A stretch of DNA of 64,000 nucleotides, taken from positions 2,529,001 through 2,593,000 of the forward strand of contig NZ_CP012382.1 of NCBI RefSeq assembly GCF_001267885.1, in the 5' to 3' direction. The notes beneath the pieces were generated by a model. The model was not told where the DNA came from. It worked only from the letters and a program-made list of their open reading frames with translations, and searched no databases. Position 1 is the first letter of the stretch. Each line of letters begins with the position of its first letter. Shown piece after piece: positions 8,394 through 18,287 of this stretch. The stretch is from Streptomyces ambofaciens ATCC 23877 (lineage in GTDB: Bacteria; Actinomycetota; Actinomycetes; Streptomycetales; Streptomycetaceae). The position numbers and the translations under genes were made by a program.

Positions 8394-9536
8394 TCACACC
8401 CCGGAGGAGACCTCCGCCTTCTCCTTGCCGCCGTCGCCCCCGGCCGCGGCGAGCCGCTTGTTGCGGCGGACCGAGGACCAGAAGGAGGCGCCGATCAGGA
8501 CGACGCCGATCATGCCGGTGATGAACTCGTTGATCTCGTACTGGATGGTCACCAGGAGGACGGCGGCGAGGGCGCCGATGGCGTAGTGGGCGCCGTGCTC
8601 CAGGTAGACGTAGTCGTCGAGGGTGCCCTCGCGGACCAGGTAGACCGTCAGGGACCGGACGTACATGGCGCCGATGCCGAGGCCGAGGGCCATCAGGACG
8701 ATGTCGTTGGTGATGGCGAAGGCGCCGATGACGCCGTCGAAGGAGAACGACGCGTCCAGGACCTCCAGGTAGAGGAACATGAAGAACGCCGCCTTGCCGG
8801 CCAGCTTGACGGCCGACTTGGGCTTGCCGGCGCGCTCGGCCTGCTCCTCGGCCTCGTGCTCGCGCTCCTCTTCCTCCTCGAGCTTGTCCTCGAAGAACCC
8901 GGAGAGGCCGCCGACGACCAGATAGGTGATCAGACCGGCGATACCGGAGAGCAGGACCGTCTCGGCCTTGTCGGCGTGCGTGCCGCCGTGCTGGTGGGCG
9001 TGTGCGCCGAAGGTGATGGCGGAGACCAGCAGCACGATCAGGGCGATGCAGACCGACAGCATGTCGACCTTGCCGAGCTTGGCCAGCGCGCGCTCCAGCG
9101 GAGCGAGCCACTTGATCTCCCGGTCCTCGAAGATGAAGTCGAGGAAGATCATCAGGAGGAACATGCCACCGAAGGCGGCGATCGACGGATGGGCGTCCGT
9201 CACCAGCTCCTGGTAGCGGTCCTTGTCGGTGAGCGCGAGGTCGACGGCCTCGATCGGCCCGAGCGACGCGCTGATCGCGACGATCACGACCGGGAAGACC
9301 AGGCGCATACCGAAGACGGCGATCAGAATGCCGATGGTGAGGAAGATCTTCTGCCAGAAGGCATTCATCTTCTTCAGGATCCCGGCGTTGACCACCGCGT
9401 TGTCGAAGGACAGCGAGATCTCCAGGACGGACAGGATCGCCACGACGCCGAAGGCGGCCCACCCCCCGTAGAAGACCGCGGCCACCAGGCCGAGCGCGGT
9501 GACCGCGAACGACCACCCGAAGGTTTTCAGAACCAC
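8394..9536 (-). CDS. DUF475/TerC-type integral membrane protein
   Basis: The 380-residue protein has eight or nine hydrophobic segments. It contains two copies of the TerC-superfamily membrane signature, LEISLSFDNAVVNA near residue 40 and EVLDASFSFDGVIGAFAI in the second half, with intramembrane Asp residues thought to handle divalent metal. A long acidic cytosolic loop (EDKLEEEEEREHEAEEQAER) separates the halves. It is the membrane component in this Ter locus, fitting the model in which TerC anchors TerD-type proteins and manages Mn2+ or Ca2+. It lies 49 bases after a terD gene on the same strand and is probably co-transcribed with it. Confidence 0.88.
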   Translation of the reverse strand: MVLKTFGWSFAVTALGLVAAVFYGGWAAFGVVAILSVLEISLSFDNAVVNAGILKKMNAFWQKIFLTIGILIAVFGMRLVFPVVIVAISASLGPIEAVDLALTDKDRYQELVTDAHPSIAAFGGMFLLMIFLDFIFEDREIKWLAPLERALAKLGKVDMLSVCIALIVLLVSAITFGAHAHQHGGTHADKAETVLLSGIAGLITYLVVGGLSGFFEDKLEEEEEREHEAEEQAERAGKPKSAVKLAGKAAFFMFLYLEVLDASFSFDGVIGAFAITNDIVLMALGLGIGAMYVRSLTVYLVREGTLDDYVYLEHGAHYAIGALAAVLLVTIQYEINEFITGMIGVVLIGASFWSSVRRNKRLAAAGGDGGKEKAEVSSGV

Positions 9537-9585
9537 TGGCTACCCAATCGTATGTGTACGGGGCTCCCCCGCGCCGTACGCGGCT

Positions 9586-10161
9586 TTACGAAACGTTGAC
9601 TCCGAAGTCTAGAGCGATGCCCCGGAGCCCCGACGCGTACCCCTGCCCCACCGCGCGGAACTTCCATTCACCCTGGTAACGGTAGAGCTCACCGAAGATC
9701 ATCGCGGTCTCCGTGGAAGCGTCCTCGCTGAGGTCGTACCGGGCGAGCTCCTGGCCGTCGGCCTGGTTGACGACCCGGATGAAGGCGTTGCTGACCTGGC
9801 CGAAGGTCTGGCCCCGCTCGTCGGCCATGTGGATCGAGACCGGAAAGACGATCTTGTCGCAGTGGGCCGGCACCGCCGAGAGGTCGACCAGCACCGACTC
9901 GTCGTCACCGTCACCCTCACCGGTGAGGTTGTCGCCGGTGTGCTCGACCGATCCGTCCGGGCTCTTGAGCTGGTTGTAGAAGACGAACCACTCGTCGCCG
10001 AGCACCCGGCCGCTGCTGCACACCAGTGCGCTGGCGTCCAGGTCGAAGGGTGCTCCGGTCGTGGAACGCGCGTCCCAGCCCAGCCCGACCAGTACCTGTG
10101 TGAGGTTCGGTGCGGCCTTGGACAGGGAGACGTTGCCTCCCTTGGCAAGCGTGACGCCCAT
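9586..10161 (-). CDS. terD: TerD-family stress protein
   Basis: This is a canonical 191-residue TerD protein: [15 protein letters not shown] at the N-terminus, the Asp-rich calcium-binding stretches FDLDASALV and [14 protein letters not shown], and the family ending [19 protein letters not shown]. It is cytosolic. It lies immediately downstream of a second terD, separated by a perfect hairpin, and 49 bases upstream of the DUF475 membrane gene. The high identity to its neighbour points to tandem duplication. The TCATT-type divergence in the loop [10 protein letters not shown] versus [10 protein letters not shown] suggests both copies are kept under selection. The likely role is in tolerance of tellurite or oxidative and envelope stress. 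Confidence 0.93.
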   Translation of the reverse strand: MGVTLAKGGNVSLSKAAPNLTQVLVGLGWDARSTTGAPFDLDASALVCSSGRVLGDEWFVFYNQLKSPDGSVEHTGDNLTGEGDGDDESVLVDLSAVPAHCDKIVFPVSIHMADERGQTFGQVSNAFIRVVNQADGQELARYDLSEDASTETAMIFGELYRYQGEWKFRAVGQGYASGLRGIALDFGVNVS

Positions 10162-10202
10162 GGTGATCCCTCCCCGGGTGATGGTTCTCGGGTTTCCTGC
10201 GC

Positions 10203-10237
10203 GTCCGGCGCCGCACGTAAACCGTGCGGCGCCGGAC
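10203..10237 (-). terminator. Perfect hairpin between the two tandem terD genes
   Basis: GTCCGGCGCCGCACG at 10203-10217 pairs perfectly with CGTGCGGCGCCGGAC at 10223-10237 around a five-base TAAAC loop. It lies between the stop of the upstream terD (10271) and the start of the downstream one (10161). It could terminate or attenuate the first transcript, or protect its 3' end, and so set unequal expression of the paralogues. Confidence 0.75.
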
Positions 10238-10270
10238 GGTCGGGGCTGTCGCCCCGGACGTAGCGGTGAC

Positions 10271-10846
10271 TCAGACGTTCACGCCGAAGTCCTGCGCGAT
10301 GCCGCGCAGGCCCGAGGCGTAGCCCTGGCCGATGGCGCGGAACTTCCACTCCGCACCGTGCCGGTACAGCTCACCGAAGACCATGGCGGTCTCGGTGGAG
10401 GCGTCCTCGCTGAGGTCGTACCGGGCGATCTCGGCGCCGCCGGCCTGGTTGACGACGCGGATGAACGCGTTGCGCACCTGGCCGAAGGACTGCTGGCGGT
10501 TCTCGGCGTCGTAGATCGAGACCGGGAAGGTGATCTTCTCGACGTCGGCGGGGACGGTGGCGAGGTCGATCTTGATCTGCTCGTCGTCGCCCTCGCCCTC
10601 ACCGGTGAGGTTGTCACCGGTGTGCTCGACCGATCCGTCCGGGCTCTTCAGGTTGTTGAAGAAGATGAAGTGCGCGTCGCTGGCGACCTTGCCGCCGCTG
10701 TTCAGCAGCAGCGCGCTGGCGTCGAGGTCGAAGTCGGTACCGGTCGTGGTGCGGATGTCCCACCCCAGACCGACGATGACCGCGGTGAGGCCGGGGGCCT
10801 CCTTGGTCAGCGAAACGTTGCCGCCCTTGCTGAGGCTGACTCCCAC
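10271..10846 (-). CDS. terD: TerD-family stress protein
   Basis: This 191-residue TerD paralogue runs from [15 protein letters not shown] to [19 protein letters not shown]. The calcium-binding Asp clusters are [10 protein letters not shown] and [14 protein letters not shown]. It is the first gene of the terD, terD, DUF475 set on this strand and probably has its own promoter in the 142-bp gap before it. A perfect 15-bp hairpin follows it, so read-through into the next terD may be partial. It is closest in type to the abundant calcium-binding TerD proteins known from Streptomyces, where terD-class genes affect differentiation and stress. That connection is established for the family and was not tested here. 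Confidence 0.93.
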   Translation of the reverse strand: MGVSLSKGGNVSLTKEAPGLTAVIVGLGWDIRTTTGTDFDLDASALLLNSGGKVASDAHFIFFNNLKSPDGSVEHTGDNLTGEGEGDDEQIKIDLATVPADVEKITFPVSIYDAENRQQSFGQVRNAFIRVVNQAGGAEIARYDLSEDASTETAMVFGELYRHGAEWKFRAIGQGYASGLRGIAQDFGVNV

Positions 10847-10988
10847 GGGTCCTCCATTGGTGTCCAGGGGCGGGGAGCCCCGTAGTGCGTGGATATCGGA
10901 TCAACGATTCGATCCTAGTGACGGGTTCCCGCCCCCCGCAGGCCCTGGGACCGACGAATCGCTCGGTGTCGACCGGAGTCGGTGCCGA
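10847..10988 (-). promoter_or_regulatory. Probable terD promoter region
   Basis: This 142-bp gap between the peroxiredoxin stop and the upstream terD start includes an inverted repeat, GGATC (10898-10902) and GATCC (10911-10915), around AACGATTC in a relatively AT-rich segment. A G/C hairpin-like CGGGGAGCCCCG lies at about 10871-10882, close to the start codon. The segment could carry the terD promoter and a control site. No sigma-factor consensus is obvious by eye. Confidence 0.4.
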
Positions 10989-11447
10989 TCAGAGGGAGTC
11001 GAGCGCCTTCACGTACTCGGTCAGGTCGCGGGCGTCCGGCAGGCCGTTGCGCACGGTCCAGCGGACGACGCCCTCCCGGTCGATGATGAAGGTGCCGCGG
11101 ACGGCGCACCCCTTGTCCTCGTCGAAGACGCCGTAGGCGCGCGAGACGTTGCCGTGCGGCCAGAAGTCGGACAGCAGCGGGTACTCCAGGCGCTCCTGCT
11201 CGGAGAAGACGCGCAGGGTGTGGATGGAGTCGTTGGACACGGCGAGCACCTGGGTGTCGCGGTCGGAGAACTGCGGAAGGTTGTCGCGCACCTCGCACAG
11301 CTCGCCGGTGCACACACCGGTGAAGGCGAAGGGGTAGAAGAGCAGCACGACGTTCTTGCGGCCGCGGAAGTCGGACAGCCGGACGGTCGCGCCGTGGTTG
11401 TCCTTGAGTTCGAAGTCGGGGGCCTTCTCGCCGACCTGGATCGTCAT
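10989..11447 (-). CDS. AhpE-type peroxiredoxin
   Basis: The 152-residue thioredoxin-fold peroxidase has the peroxidatic site [13 protein letters not shown]. Cys46 sits in the P-x-x-x-T-x-x-C motif, and Cys51 is a possible resolving residue. [18 protein letters not shown] closely resembles mycobacterial AhpE, a one-cysteine peroxiredoxin. The enzyme reduces hydrogen peroxide, organic peroxides and peroxynitrite in the cytosol, recharged by a mycothiol or mycoredoxin-type donor in actinobacteria. It sits directly upstream of the terD genes on the same strand, consistent with an oxidative-stress neighbourhood. The start ATG is preceded by GGAAGGGACG. Confidence 0.9.
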   Translation of the reverse strand: MTIQVGEKAPDFELKDNHGATVRLSDFRGRKNVVLLFYPFAFTGVCTGELCEVRDNLPQFSDRDTQVLAVSNDSIHTLRVFSEQERLEYPLLSDFWPHGNVSRAYGVFDEDKGCAVRGTFIIDREGVVRWTVRNGLPDARDLTEYVKALDSL

Positions 11448-11571
11448 GTCCTGTTCGTCCCTTCCGAGGATGGTTCGCTGGAAACACCCTACGCAGGGAC
11501 CGTCACGGACCCACGGACGGGCCGACGGCGGTCGGCCCGTCCGGAGTCGGGGTGGTGCGGAGCCCGGCCGG

Positions 11572-12009
11572 CTACCGCTTGGACTTGGCGGCCTTGGGCG
11601 TCGCCAGTCGGCTGCCGCTCCAGTCCTTGCCGACGCTGACGCTCTTGGACGCCGTCAGTCCGGCCGTCGTCGCGGCTTCCGAGATGTCACTGGCCTCGAC
11701 GTACCCAGACCGGCCGGTCTTCGGCGTCAGAAGGAGGATCGACCCGCCCTCTTCGATGTACGTGGTGGCATCCACCAGCGCATCCGTCAGGTCGCCGTCG
11801 TCGTCACGGAACCACAGCACGACGGCATCGGCCACGTCCTCGTAGTCCTCGTCCACCAGCTCGCCCTCGACGGCGCCCTCAATGGCCTCGCGGAGCTCCT
11901 GGTCGACGTCGTCGTCGTAGCCGATCTCCTGGACCACCTGCCCGGGCTGGAAACCCAGCCTGGCGGCAGGGTTCGTCCGCTCCTCCGCGTGGTCCGCGGT
12001 CGCGCTCAC
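11572..12009 (-). CDS. DUF3052 family protein
   Basis: GTG 12009 is chosen because GGAGG lies six bases upstream; an ATG at 12027 would place that signal inside the gene. The 145-residue acidic protein contains [21 protein letters not shown] and a compact alpha/beta body ([18 protein letters not shown]), then a short Lys-rich tail. DUF3052 is an actinobacterial family of unknown function, nearly always beside aceE, as here, where the two are divergent over 386 bp. That conservation suggests a link to pyruvate metabolism or growth, but no activity is known. Confidence 0.88.
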   Translation of the reverse strand: MSATADHAEERTNPAARLGFQPGQVVQEIGYDDDVDQELREAIEGAVEGELVDEDYEDVADAVVLWFRDDDGDLTDALVDATTYIEEGGSILLLTPKTGRSGYVEASDISEAATTAGLTASKSVSVGKDWSGSRLATPKAAKSKR

Positions 12010-12395
12010 GGGTTGCCTCCTGATCATGTCTTGGTGAATATCTCAGCCACGCGCGTGCGCGAAGCATTGGCCGTAGTCCACACGGGCGGGACGGATCGCG
12101 CAAGTACCCGGCGACTGGGACCGCCGAAACGGTGACGATCCCGGCCGTGTCGCCGCAACTCCAGCCATGCCGTCCAGACCAAAGGTGACGTACACCACAC
12201 CTATCTGCCCCGTTTGCGTATTTGGGAACCACGTGTGGGTACGAGACTCGAATGAACGTGCCCCCGATCCCCATGGGGGAACCGGTTACCCCACGGTACA
12301 GATGACGTTTGCCCCCGCGAGGTACACGATGGTGAATCGGCGGGGAATCGGCGCAGACACCCGGCAAAGTGGCCCTCTGACAGCGAAGGAACAGC
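12010..12395. promoter_or_regulatory. Divergent promoter region between DUF3052 and aceE
   Basis: No gene is convincing in these 386 bases. Near the centre-right, CCCC-ATGGGGG (about 12269-12279) runs into a second near-palindrome, GGGGAACCGGTTACCCC, at 12276-12292. Both could fold or bind a dimeric regulator about 100 bases before aceE. The remainder is less GC-rich than the genes, as expected for promoters. Confidence 0.45.
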
Positions 12396-15152
12396 GTGGC
12401 TTCCGCATCCGATCGCAGTGATCGCAGCCCGATCATCATTGGCGGCCTCCCGAGTCAGGTCCCCGACTTCGACCCCGAGGAGACCCAGGAGTGGCTCGAC
12501 TCCCTCGACGCCGCCGTCGACGAGCGCGGCAGGGAGCGGGCCCGCTACCTGATGCTGCGGCTGATCGAGCGGGCCCGTGAGAAGCGCGTGGCCGTGCCCG
12601 AGATGCGCAGCACGGACTACGTCAACACCATCCCGACCAAGAGCGAGCCGTTCTTCCCGGGCAACGAGGAGATCGAGCGCAAGATCCTCAACGCGACCCG
12701 CTGGAACGCGGCGGTCATGGTCTCGCGTGCCCAGCGGCCCGGCATCGGCGTCGGCGGCCACATCGCGACCTTCGCCTCCTCGGCGTCCCTGTACGACGTG
12801 GGCTTCAACCATTTCTTCCGCGGCAAGGACGACGGTGACGGCGGTGACCAGGTCTTCTTCCAGGGCCACGCCTCGCCGGGCATCTACGCCCGCGCCTACC
12901 TGCTGGACCGGCTCGACGAGGAGCACCTGGACGGCTTCCGGCAGGAGAAGTCCAAGGCGCCGAAGATGCTGTCGTCGTACCCGCACCCCCGGTCGATGCC
13001 GGACTTCTGGGAGTTCCCGACGGTCTCGATGGGTCTCGGCCCGATCGGGGCGATCTACCAGGCGCGGATGAACCGCTACATGCACGCGCGCGGGATCGCG
13101 GACACCTCGCGCTCGCACGTGTGGGCCTACCTCGGCGACGGCGAGATGGACGAGCCCGAGTCGCTGGGCCAGCTCTCCATCGCCGCCCGCGAGGGCCTGG
13201 ACAACCTGACCTTCGTCGTCAACTGCAACCTCCAGCGCCTGGACGGCCCGGTGCGCGGCAACGGCAAGATCATCCAGGAGCTGGAGTCGGTCTTCCGGGG
13301 CGCCGGCTGGAACGTGATCAAGCTGGTGTGGGACCGCACCTGGGACCCGCTGCTCGCGCAGGACCGCGACGGCGTGCTGGTCAACCGGATGAACACCACC
13401 CCGGACGGGCAGTTCCAGACGTACGCCACCGAGTCCGGCGCCTACATCCGCGACCACTTCTTCGGCGACGACCACCGGCTGCGCGCGATGGTCGAGAACA
13501 TGACCGACGACCAGATCCTGCACCTGGGCCGCGGCGGTCACGACCACCGGAAGATCTACGCGGCGTACAAGGCGGCCCTGGAGCACAAGGGCCAGCCGAC
13601 GGTCATCCTCGCCAAGACGATCAAGGGCTGGACGCTGGGGCCGAACTTCGAGGGCCGCAACGCCACGCACCAGATGAAGAAGCTGACGGTCGACGACCTC
13701 AAGCGCTTCCGCGACCGGCTGCACCTGCCGATCTCCGACAAGGAGCTGGAGTCCGGCCCGCCGCCGTACTACCACCCCGGGCGGGACACGGAGGAGATCC
13801 AGTACATGCACGACCGCCGGCTGGGGCTCGGCGGCTACGTCCCGACCCGCGTCGTGCGGTCGAAGCCGCTCGCGCTGCCGGACGACAAGACGTACGCGAC
13901 CGTGAAGAAGGGGTCCGGCCAGCAGTCCATCGCCACGACGATGGCCTTCGTGCGGCTGCTGAAGGACCTCATGCGGGACAAGGAGCTCGGCAAACGGTTC
14001 GTGTTGATCGCGCCGGACGAGTACCGCACGTTCGGCATGGACTCCTTCTTCCCGAGTGCGAAGATCTACAACCCGCTCGGGCAGCAGTACGAGTCGGTGG
14101 ACCGGGAGCTGCTGCTCGCCTACAAGGAGGCGCCGACCGGGCAGATGCTGCACGACGGCATCTCGGAGGCGGGCTGCACGGCCTCGCTGATCGCGGCGGG
14201 ATCGGCGTACGCCACGCACGGCGAGCCGCTCGTCCCGGTGTACGTCTTCTACTCGATGTTCGGTTTCCAGCGCACCGGTGACCAGTTCTGGCAGATGGGC
14301 GACCAGTTGGCGCGCGGTTTCGTGCTGGGCGCGACCGCGGGCCGTACGACCCTGACCGGTGAGGGGTTGCAGCACGCGGACGGCCACTCGCAGCTGCTGG
14401 CCTCGACGAACCCGGCGTGCGTGGCGTACGACCCCGCCTTCGGCTTCGAGATCGCGCACATCGTCAAGGACGGGCTGCGCCGGATGTACGGCGGGGACGA
14501 GCAGCACCCGCACGGCGAGGACGTCTTCTACTACCTCACCGTCTACAACGAGCCGATCCGGCACCCGGCCGAGCCCGAGAACGTGGACGTCGAGGGCATC
14601 CTCAAGGGCATCCACCGCTTCAGCGAGGCCACGGGCGGTTCGATCCCGGCGCAGATCATGGCGTCCGGTGTCGCGGTGCCGTGGGCCGTTCAGGCGCAGC
14701 GGATCCTCGCCGAGGAGTGGGACGTACGGGCCGACGTCTGGTCGGCGACCTCCTGGAACGAGCTGCGGCGCGACGCGGTGGCCTGTGAGGAGCACAACCT
14801 GCTCCACCCCGAGGAGGAGCAGCGCGTCCCGTACGTGACGCGCAAGCTGGCCGGTGCGCAGGGCCCGTTCGTGGCGGTCTCCGACTGGATGCGGGCGGTT
14901 CCGGACCAGATCGCGCGCTGGGTGCCGGGCACGTACCAGTCGCTGGGCGCGGACGGGTGGGGCTTCGCGGACACGCGCGGTGCGGCGCGGCGGTTCTTCC
15001 ACATCGACGCGGAGTCGATCGTGGTGGGAGTGCTGAGCGAACTGGCGCGGGAGGGGAAGGTCGACCGGTCGGTGCTGAAGCAGGCGGTGGACCGGTACCG
15101 GCTGCTCGATGTGACGGCGGCCGACCCGGGCGTGGCCGGCGGGGACGCCTAG
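12396..15152 (+). CDS. aceE: Pyruvate dehydrogenase E1 component (homodimeric type)
   Basis: The 918-residue enzyme decarboxylates pyruvate with thiamine diphosphate and passes the acetyl group to E2 lipoyl domains. It has the homodimeric E1 layout: N-terminal ThDP domain with [17 protein letters not shown] (the GDG...N ThDP/Mg motif, completed by [15 protein letters not shown]), central pyrimidine domain with the E-x-G-C segment [16 protein letters not shown], and a C-terminal transketolase-like domain. The length is typical. GTG 12396 follows GAAGGA. The gene is monocistronic, ending in a hairpin. In actinobacteria AceE works in a mixed pyruvate/2-oxoglutarate dehydrogenase complex, so E2 and E3 are encoded elsewhere. 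Confidence 0.97.
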   Translation: MASASDRSDRSPIIIGGLPSQVPDFDPEETQEWLDSLDAAVDERGRERARYLMLRLIERAREKRVAVPEMRSTDYVNTIPTKSEPFFPGNEEIERKILNATRWNAAVMVSRAQRPGIGVGGHIATFASSASLYDVGFNHFFRGKDDGDGGDQVFFQGHASPGIYARAYLLDRLDEEHLDGFRQEKSKAPKMLSSYPHPRSMPDFWEFPTVSMGLGPIGAIYQARMNRYMHARGIADTSRSHVWAYLGDGEMDEPESLGQLSIAAREGLDNLTFVVNCNLQRLDGPVRGNGKIIQELESVFRGAGWNVIKLVWDRTWDPLLAQDRDGVLVNRMNTTPDGQFQTYATESGAYIRDHFFGDDHRLRAMVENMTDDQILHLGRGGHDHRKIYAAYKAALEHKGQPTVILAKTIKGWTLGPNFEGRNATHQMKKLTVDDLKRFRDRLHLPISDKELESGPPPYYHPGRDTEEIQYMHDRRLGLGGYVPTRVVRSKPLALPDDKTYATVKKGSGQQSIATTMAFVRLLKDLMRDKELGKRFVLIAPDEYRTFGMDSFFPSAKIYNPLGQQYESVDRELLLAYKEAPTGQMLHDGISEAGCTASLIAAGSAYATHGEPLVPVYVFYSMFGFQRTGDQFWQMGDQLARGFVLGATAGRTTLTGEGLQHADGHSQLLASTNPACVAYDPAFGFEIAHIVKDGLRRMYGGDEQHPHGEDVFYYLTVYNEPIRHPAEPENVDVEGILKGIHRFSEATGGSIPAQIMASGVAVPWAVQAQRILAEEWDVRADVWSATSWNELRRDAVACEEHNLLHPEEEQRVPYVTRKLAGAQGPFVAVSDWMRAVPDQIARWVPGTYQSLGADGWGFADTRGAARRFFHIDAESIVVGVLSELAREGKVDRSVLKQAVDRYRLLDVTAADPGVAGGDA

Positions 15153-15167
15153 GCGCGGGCACGGCGT

Positions 15168-15201
15168 CCGGGGCGGCGGGGTTCCGACTCCGCCGCCCCG
15201 G
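15168..15201 (+). terminator. aceE terminator hairpin
   Basis: CCGGGGCGGCGG at 15168-15179 pairs perfectly with CCGCCGCCCCGG at 15190-15201 around a ten-base loop, 16 bases after the aceE stop. The next gene starts 30 bases beyond. Confidence 0.8.
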
Positions 15202-15230
15202 GCGGCCTCCGGGCTCCCTACGATGCGGGG

Positions 15231-16088
15231 ATGACGCGTACGGGCGAGGGCATCGAGGGGCGGACGGCACGGGAACGTTGGGAGCGGCGCACCCAGCGGC
15301 CGCTGCTGGCGCTGGCCGTGCTGTTCGCCGTGGCGTACGCGGTTCCCATCGTGAACAGTTCCGCGAGCGGGTCCCTGACCCGGGCGTGCGTGCTGGCGGA
15401 GTGGCTGGTGTGGGCGGCCTTCGTCGTGGACTACGTGGTGCGGCTGGTGCTCAGCGAGAACCGCCGGCGGTTCGTCCGTACGCACTGGCTGGACCTGTGC
15501 GCGGTGGCGCTGCCGATGCTCCAGCCGCTGCGGCTGCTGCGGCTGGTCTCCACCCTGCTGCTGGTCGGGCGGCGTGCCCGAATGGCCCCGCAGATCCGGC
15601 TGACGACGTACGTCGCCGGGGCGGTGGTGGGACTGCTGATGTTCGGCTCGCTCGCCGTGCTGTCCGTGGAGCGGGACGCGCCCGGCGGGAACATCCGCAC
15701 GCTGGGGGACGCGCTGTGGTGGTCGTTCACCACGATGACGACCGTGGGGTACGGGGACCACGCGCCGACCACCGGCGTGGGGCGGTTGCTGGCCGTCGGC
15801 CTGATGCTGTCCGGCATCGCCCTGCTCGGTGTGGTGACGGCGAACATCGCGGCGTGGTTCCTCGCGCGCTTCGAGCGGGACGACATGGAGGAGCGGCGGC
15901 AGACCGAGGCGATCCGGGCGCTGGCGGAGGAGGTGCGGGCCCTGCGCGCGGAGGTCGCGGGGCTGAGGCGGGCCGCGGAGCCCGGGCCTGCCGGTGCTGC
16001 TCCCGCGTCCGTTCCCGGTCCCGCGTCCGTTCCCGCGTCCGTTCCCGCCTCGGCCCGTGTCCCCGCGGCCTCAGACGCTGCGGATTAG
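15231..16088 (+). CDS. Voltage-gated-type potassium channel
   Basis: The 285-residue membrane protein has the Kv-like architecture. Several hydrophobic segments cover residues 23-110. An Arg-spaced S4-like stretch, RLLRLVSTLLLVGRRAR, lies near 101-117. A pore helix and the selectivity filter TTVGYGD follow at residues 170-176, and then a last transmembrane helix. A coiled coil (residues about 222-255, EERRQTEAIRALAEEVRALR) probably drives tetramer assembly. The final 30 residues are low-complexity Ala/Pro/Val encoded by short DNA repeats. It should pass K+ across the plasma membrane. It follows the aceE hairpin and is probably transcribed alone. Confidence 0.9.
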   Translation: MTRTGEGIEGRTARERWERRTQRPLLALAVLFAVAYAVPIVNSSASGSLTRACVLAEWLVWAAFVVDYVVRLVLSENRRRFVRTHWLDLCAVALPMLQPLRLLRLVSTLLLVGRRARMAPQIRLTTYVAGAVVGLLMFGSLAVLSVERDAPGGNIRTLGDALWWSFTTMTTVGYGDHAPTTGVGRLLAVGLMLSGIALLGVVTANIAAWFLARFERDDMEERRQTEAIRALAEEVRALRAEVAGLRRAAEPGPAGAAPASVPGPASVPASVPASARVPAASDAAD

Positions 16089-16125
16089 CGAAGGCGCGGG
16101 TACTCTCCCCCGACGTGGTCGCAGG

Positions 16126-16434
16126 TCAGAGGAGACCGTTGCCCAGGGGTGCCGCGCCGATGAGCCACAGAACCGCCAGGACCGTGTCGATGATGCCCAG
16201 GACGACCGCGACCACGGCCGGTACCGGGCGGGCCCCCGCCCGGCTTCGGCCCATGGCCAGTCGGCCGCAGACGATCGCGGCGGGGCCGAGGACGATCCCC
16301 AGCACGAAGAAGCCGGCGACCGCGCAGACGATTCCGACGACGGCGAGGGTCGCGCGATCCGGCCCGGTCCGTGACCACGTCCGGCCACGTGAGCGGGGGT
16401 GCCTGCGCGCGCCCTGTCCGAAGCTCGCCATCAT
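16126..16434 (-). CDS. Small DUF4190-like membrane protein
   Basis: This protein of about 102 residues has two hydrophobic helices (LAVVGIVCAVAGFFVLGIVLG and PAVVAVVLGIIDTVLAVL) joined by a short basic loop, CGRLAMGRSR, as in DUF4190 proteins. I place the start at ATG 16434, near GGGAG and GGAG motifs; an earlier ATG at 16485 would add 17 residues. Family function is unknown, and members are often fused to or adjacent to envelope stress genes. It is convergent with the potassium channel gene, with no other partner. Confidence 0.7.
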   Translation of the reverse strand: MMASFGQGARRHPRSRGRTWSRTGPDRATLAVVGIVCAVAGFFVLGIVLGPAAIVCGRLAMGRSRAGARPVPAVVAVVLGIIDTVLAVLWLIGAAPLGNGLL

Positions 16435-16664
16435 CAACTCCCTGAACTCCTCATGGAGTTCGGGTACCCCCTTGCGGCGTCTCATGCCTGCCGCGGACGT
16501 GCTGCCTGCGCGCTGCCCCCCTCCGGCAGCGCGCCGCAGCCTCTCGCCCCCGTGCCCTGCGGAGGACTTGACCCACTGTGACCTGCGCGGCCCTCGGCGC
16601 GGGAGGGTTCGCCGGCCCCGTCACCCGGATGGGCGAACAGGGCCGGGACGCACGGGAGATGTGC

Positions 16665-18287
16665 TCAGATGTGGCCCACGCCCGCGCCGGCCTCCGCGTT
16701 CACACCGCGCTTGGTGAGGAAGGCGACCAGCACGGCGACGGCCGCGACGCCGGCGGCCACGAGCGACGCGAGGCTCATGCCGGAGATGAAGGTGTCGTGC
16801 GCGACCTCCGTGACCTTCGCGGCCATCGGCCCCGGCATACCCTCGGCCACCGGTGCCGCGCCGACCTGGACCGCCTCGGAGGCCTGGCCCAGCTCTTCCG
16901 GCGTCAGCTTCGGAAGGCCGGCGTCGGCCCAGTTGCCCGCCAGGTCGTTGTCGACCTTGGAGGCCATCACGGCGCCCAGCACGGCCGTGCCGAGGCTGCC
17001 GCCGATCTGCATCGCGGCCTGCTGGAGACCGCCGGCGACACCGGACAGCTCCATCGGCGCGTTGCCGACGATGACCTCGGTGGCGCCGACCATGACGGGC
17101 GCGAGGCCGAGGCCCAGCAGGGCGAACCAGAGCGACATGACGCCGCTGCCGGTGTCCGTCTCCAGCGTGGACATGCCGTACATGGCGAGCGCGGTGCACG
17201 CCATGCCGCCCGCGAGCGGGATGCGCGGGCCGATCTTGGTGATCATCACGCCGGCCAGCGGCGAGCCGACGATCATCATGCCGGTGAGCGGCAGCAGGTG
17301 CAGGCCGGCGTCGATGGGGCTCATGCCGTGCACGTTCTGGAGGTAGAACGTCACGAAGAACAGGCCGCCCATGAAGGCGATCGCCATCATGACCATGAGG
17401 ACGACACCCGCCGACAGCGGGACGGAGCGGAACAGCCCCAGCGGGATCAGCGGCTCCCTGACCCTCGTCTCCCAGAAGGCGAACAGCCCGAAGCCCACGA
17501 CGGACACGACGAGGAACAGCCACGTCTTTCCGTCGCCCCAGCCCCACTCGGGGGCCTTGATGAGGGCCCAGACCAGGCAGAACATCGCGGCGGACAGCAG
17601 GGCTATGCCGAGGACGTCGAAGGAGCGCGGGGCGTTCACCGCGCGGTGGTCCAGCAGGATCATGACACCGAGGACCACGGCGAGGACGCCCACCGGCACG
17701 TTGATGAAGAACACGGACTGCCAGTTGACGTGCTCGACCAGGACACCGCCGAGGATCGGGCCGCCCGCGGTGGAGGCACCGATGACCATGCCCCAGATGC
17801 CGATGGCCATGTTGAGCTTCTCGGCCGGGAAGGTCGCCCGGAGCAGGCCGAGCGCGGCCGGCATCAGCAGGGCACCGAAGACGCCCTGGAGCACACGGAA
17901 GCCGACGACCAGCGGAATCGTGTCGGACAGGCCGATGGCACCGGAGGCGGCGGCGAAACCGACCACGCCGATGAGGAAGGTCTGCCGGTGGCCGAAGCGG
18001 TCACCGAGCTTGCCCGCCGTGATCAGCGAGACCGCGAGGGCGAGGAAGTAGGCGTTGGTGATCCACTGGACGTCGGCGAAGCTGGCCTTCAGGTCGACCT
18101 GGATGGCCGGGTTGGCGATGGCCACGATGGTGCCGTCGAGGGCCACCATCATGACCCCTACGGCGACGGTGACGAGGGTGAGCCACGGGTGGCCGCGCAG
18201 TCCGCCGGCCGGTGCCGGGCCCGACGGACCGGACGAGGTTCCCCCGTCCCCCGATCCCGTCTTGTCGATGGTGGTCTGACTAGTCAT
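16665..18287 (-). CDS. MFS drug exporter, DHA2 (14-helix, EmrB/QacA) family
   Basis: The 540-residue protein has 14 predicted transmembrane helices. Motif A is GKLGDRFGHRQ, motif C-like GGPILGGVL, and Asp in helix 1 (VALDGTIVAIANPAI) is typical of the DHA2 subfamily. Such proteins expel drugs or natural products using the proton gradient. Downstream on the opposite strand is a TetR gene divergent over 139 bp, the usual arrangement for a ligand-induced efflux pump. The start codon lies within the palindrome TGACTAGTCA (18277-18286), so the putative operator overlaps translation initiation. The compound exported is unknown. Confidence 0.92.
   Translation of the reverse strand: MTSQTTIDKTGSGDGGTSSGPSGPAPAGGLRGHPWLTLVTVAVGVMMVALDGTIVAIANPAIQVDLKASFADVQWITNAYFLALAVSLITAGKLGDRFGHRQTFLIGVVGFAAASGAIGLSDTIPLVVGFRVLQGVFGALLMPAALGLLRATFPAEKLNMAIGIWGMVIGASTAGGPILGGVLVEHVNWQSVFFINVPVGVLAVVLGVMILLDHRAVNAPRSFDVLGIALLSAAMFCLVWALIKAPEWGWGDGKTWLFLVVSVVGFGLFAFWETRVREPLIPLGLFRSVPLSAGVVLMVMMAIAFMGGLFFVTFYLQNVHGMSPIDAGLHLLPLTGMMIVGSPLAGVMITKIGPRIPLAGGMACTALAMYGMSTLETDTGSGVMSLWFALLGLGLAPVMVGATEVIVGNAPMELSGVAGGLQQAAMQIGGSLGTAVLGAVMASKVDNDLAGNWADAGLPKLTPEELGQASEAVQVGAAPVAEGMPGPMAAKVTEVAHDTFISGMSLASLVAAGVAAVAVLVAFLTKRGVNAEAGAGVGHI

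Noticed and set aside
12201..15761. Very long open frame on the minus strand opposite aceE
   Set aside because: It is a GC-bias shadow: its composition is Arg/His/Val/Leu-rich without motifs, and aceE on the other strand is unmistakable.
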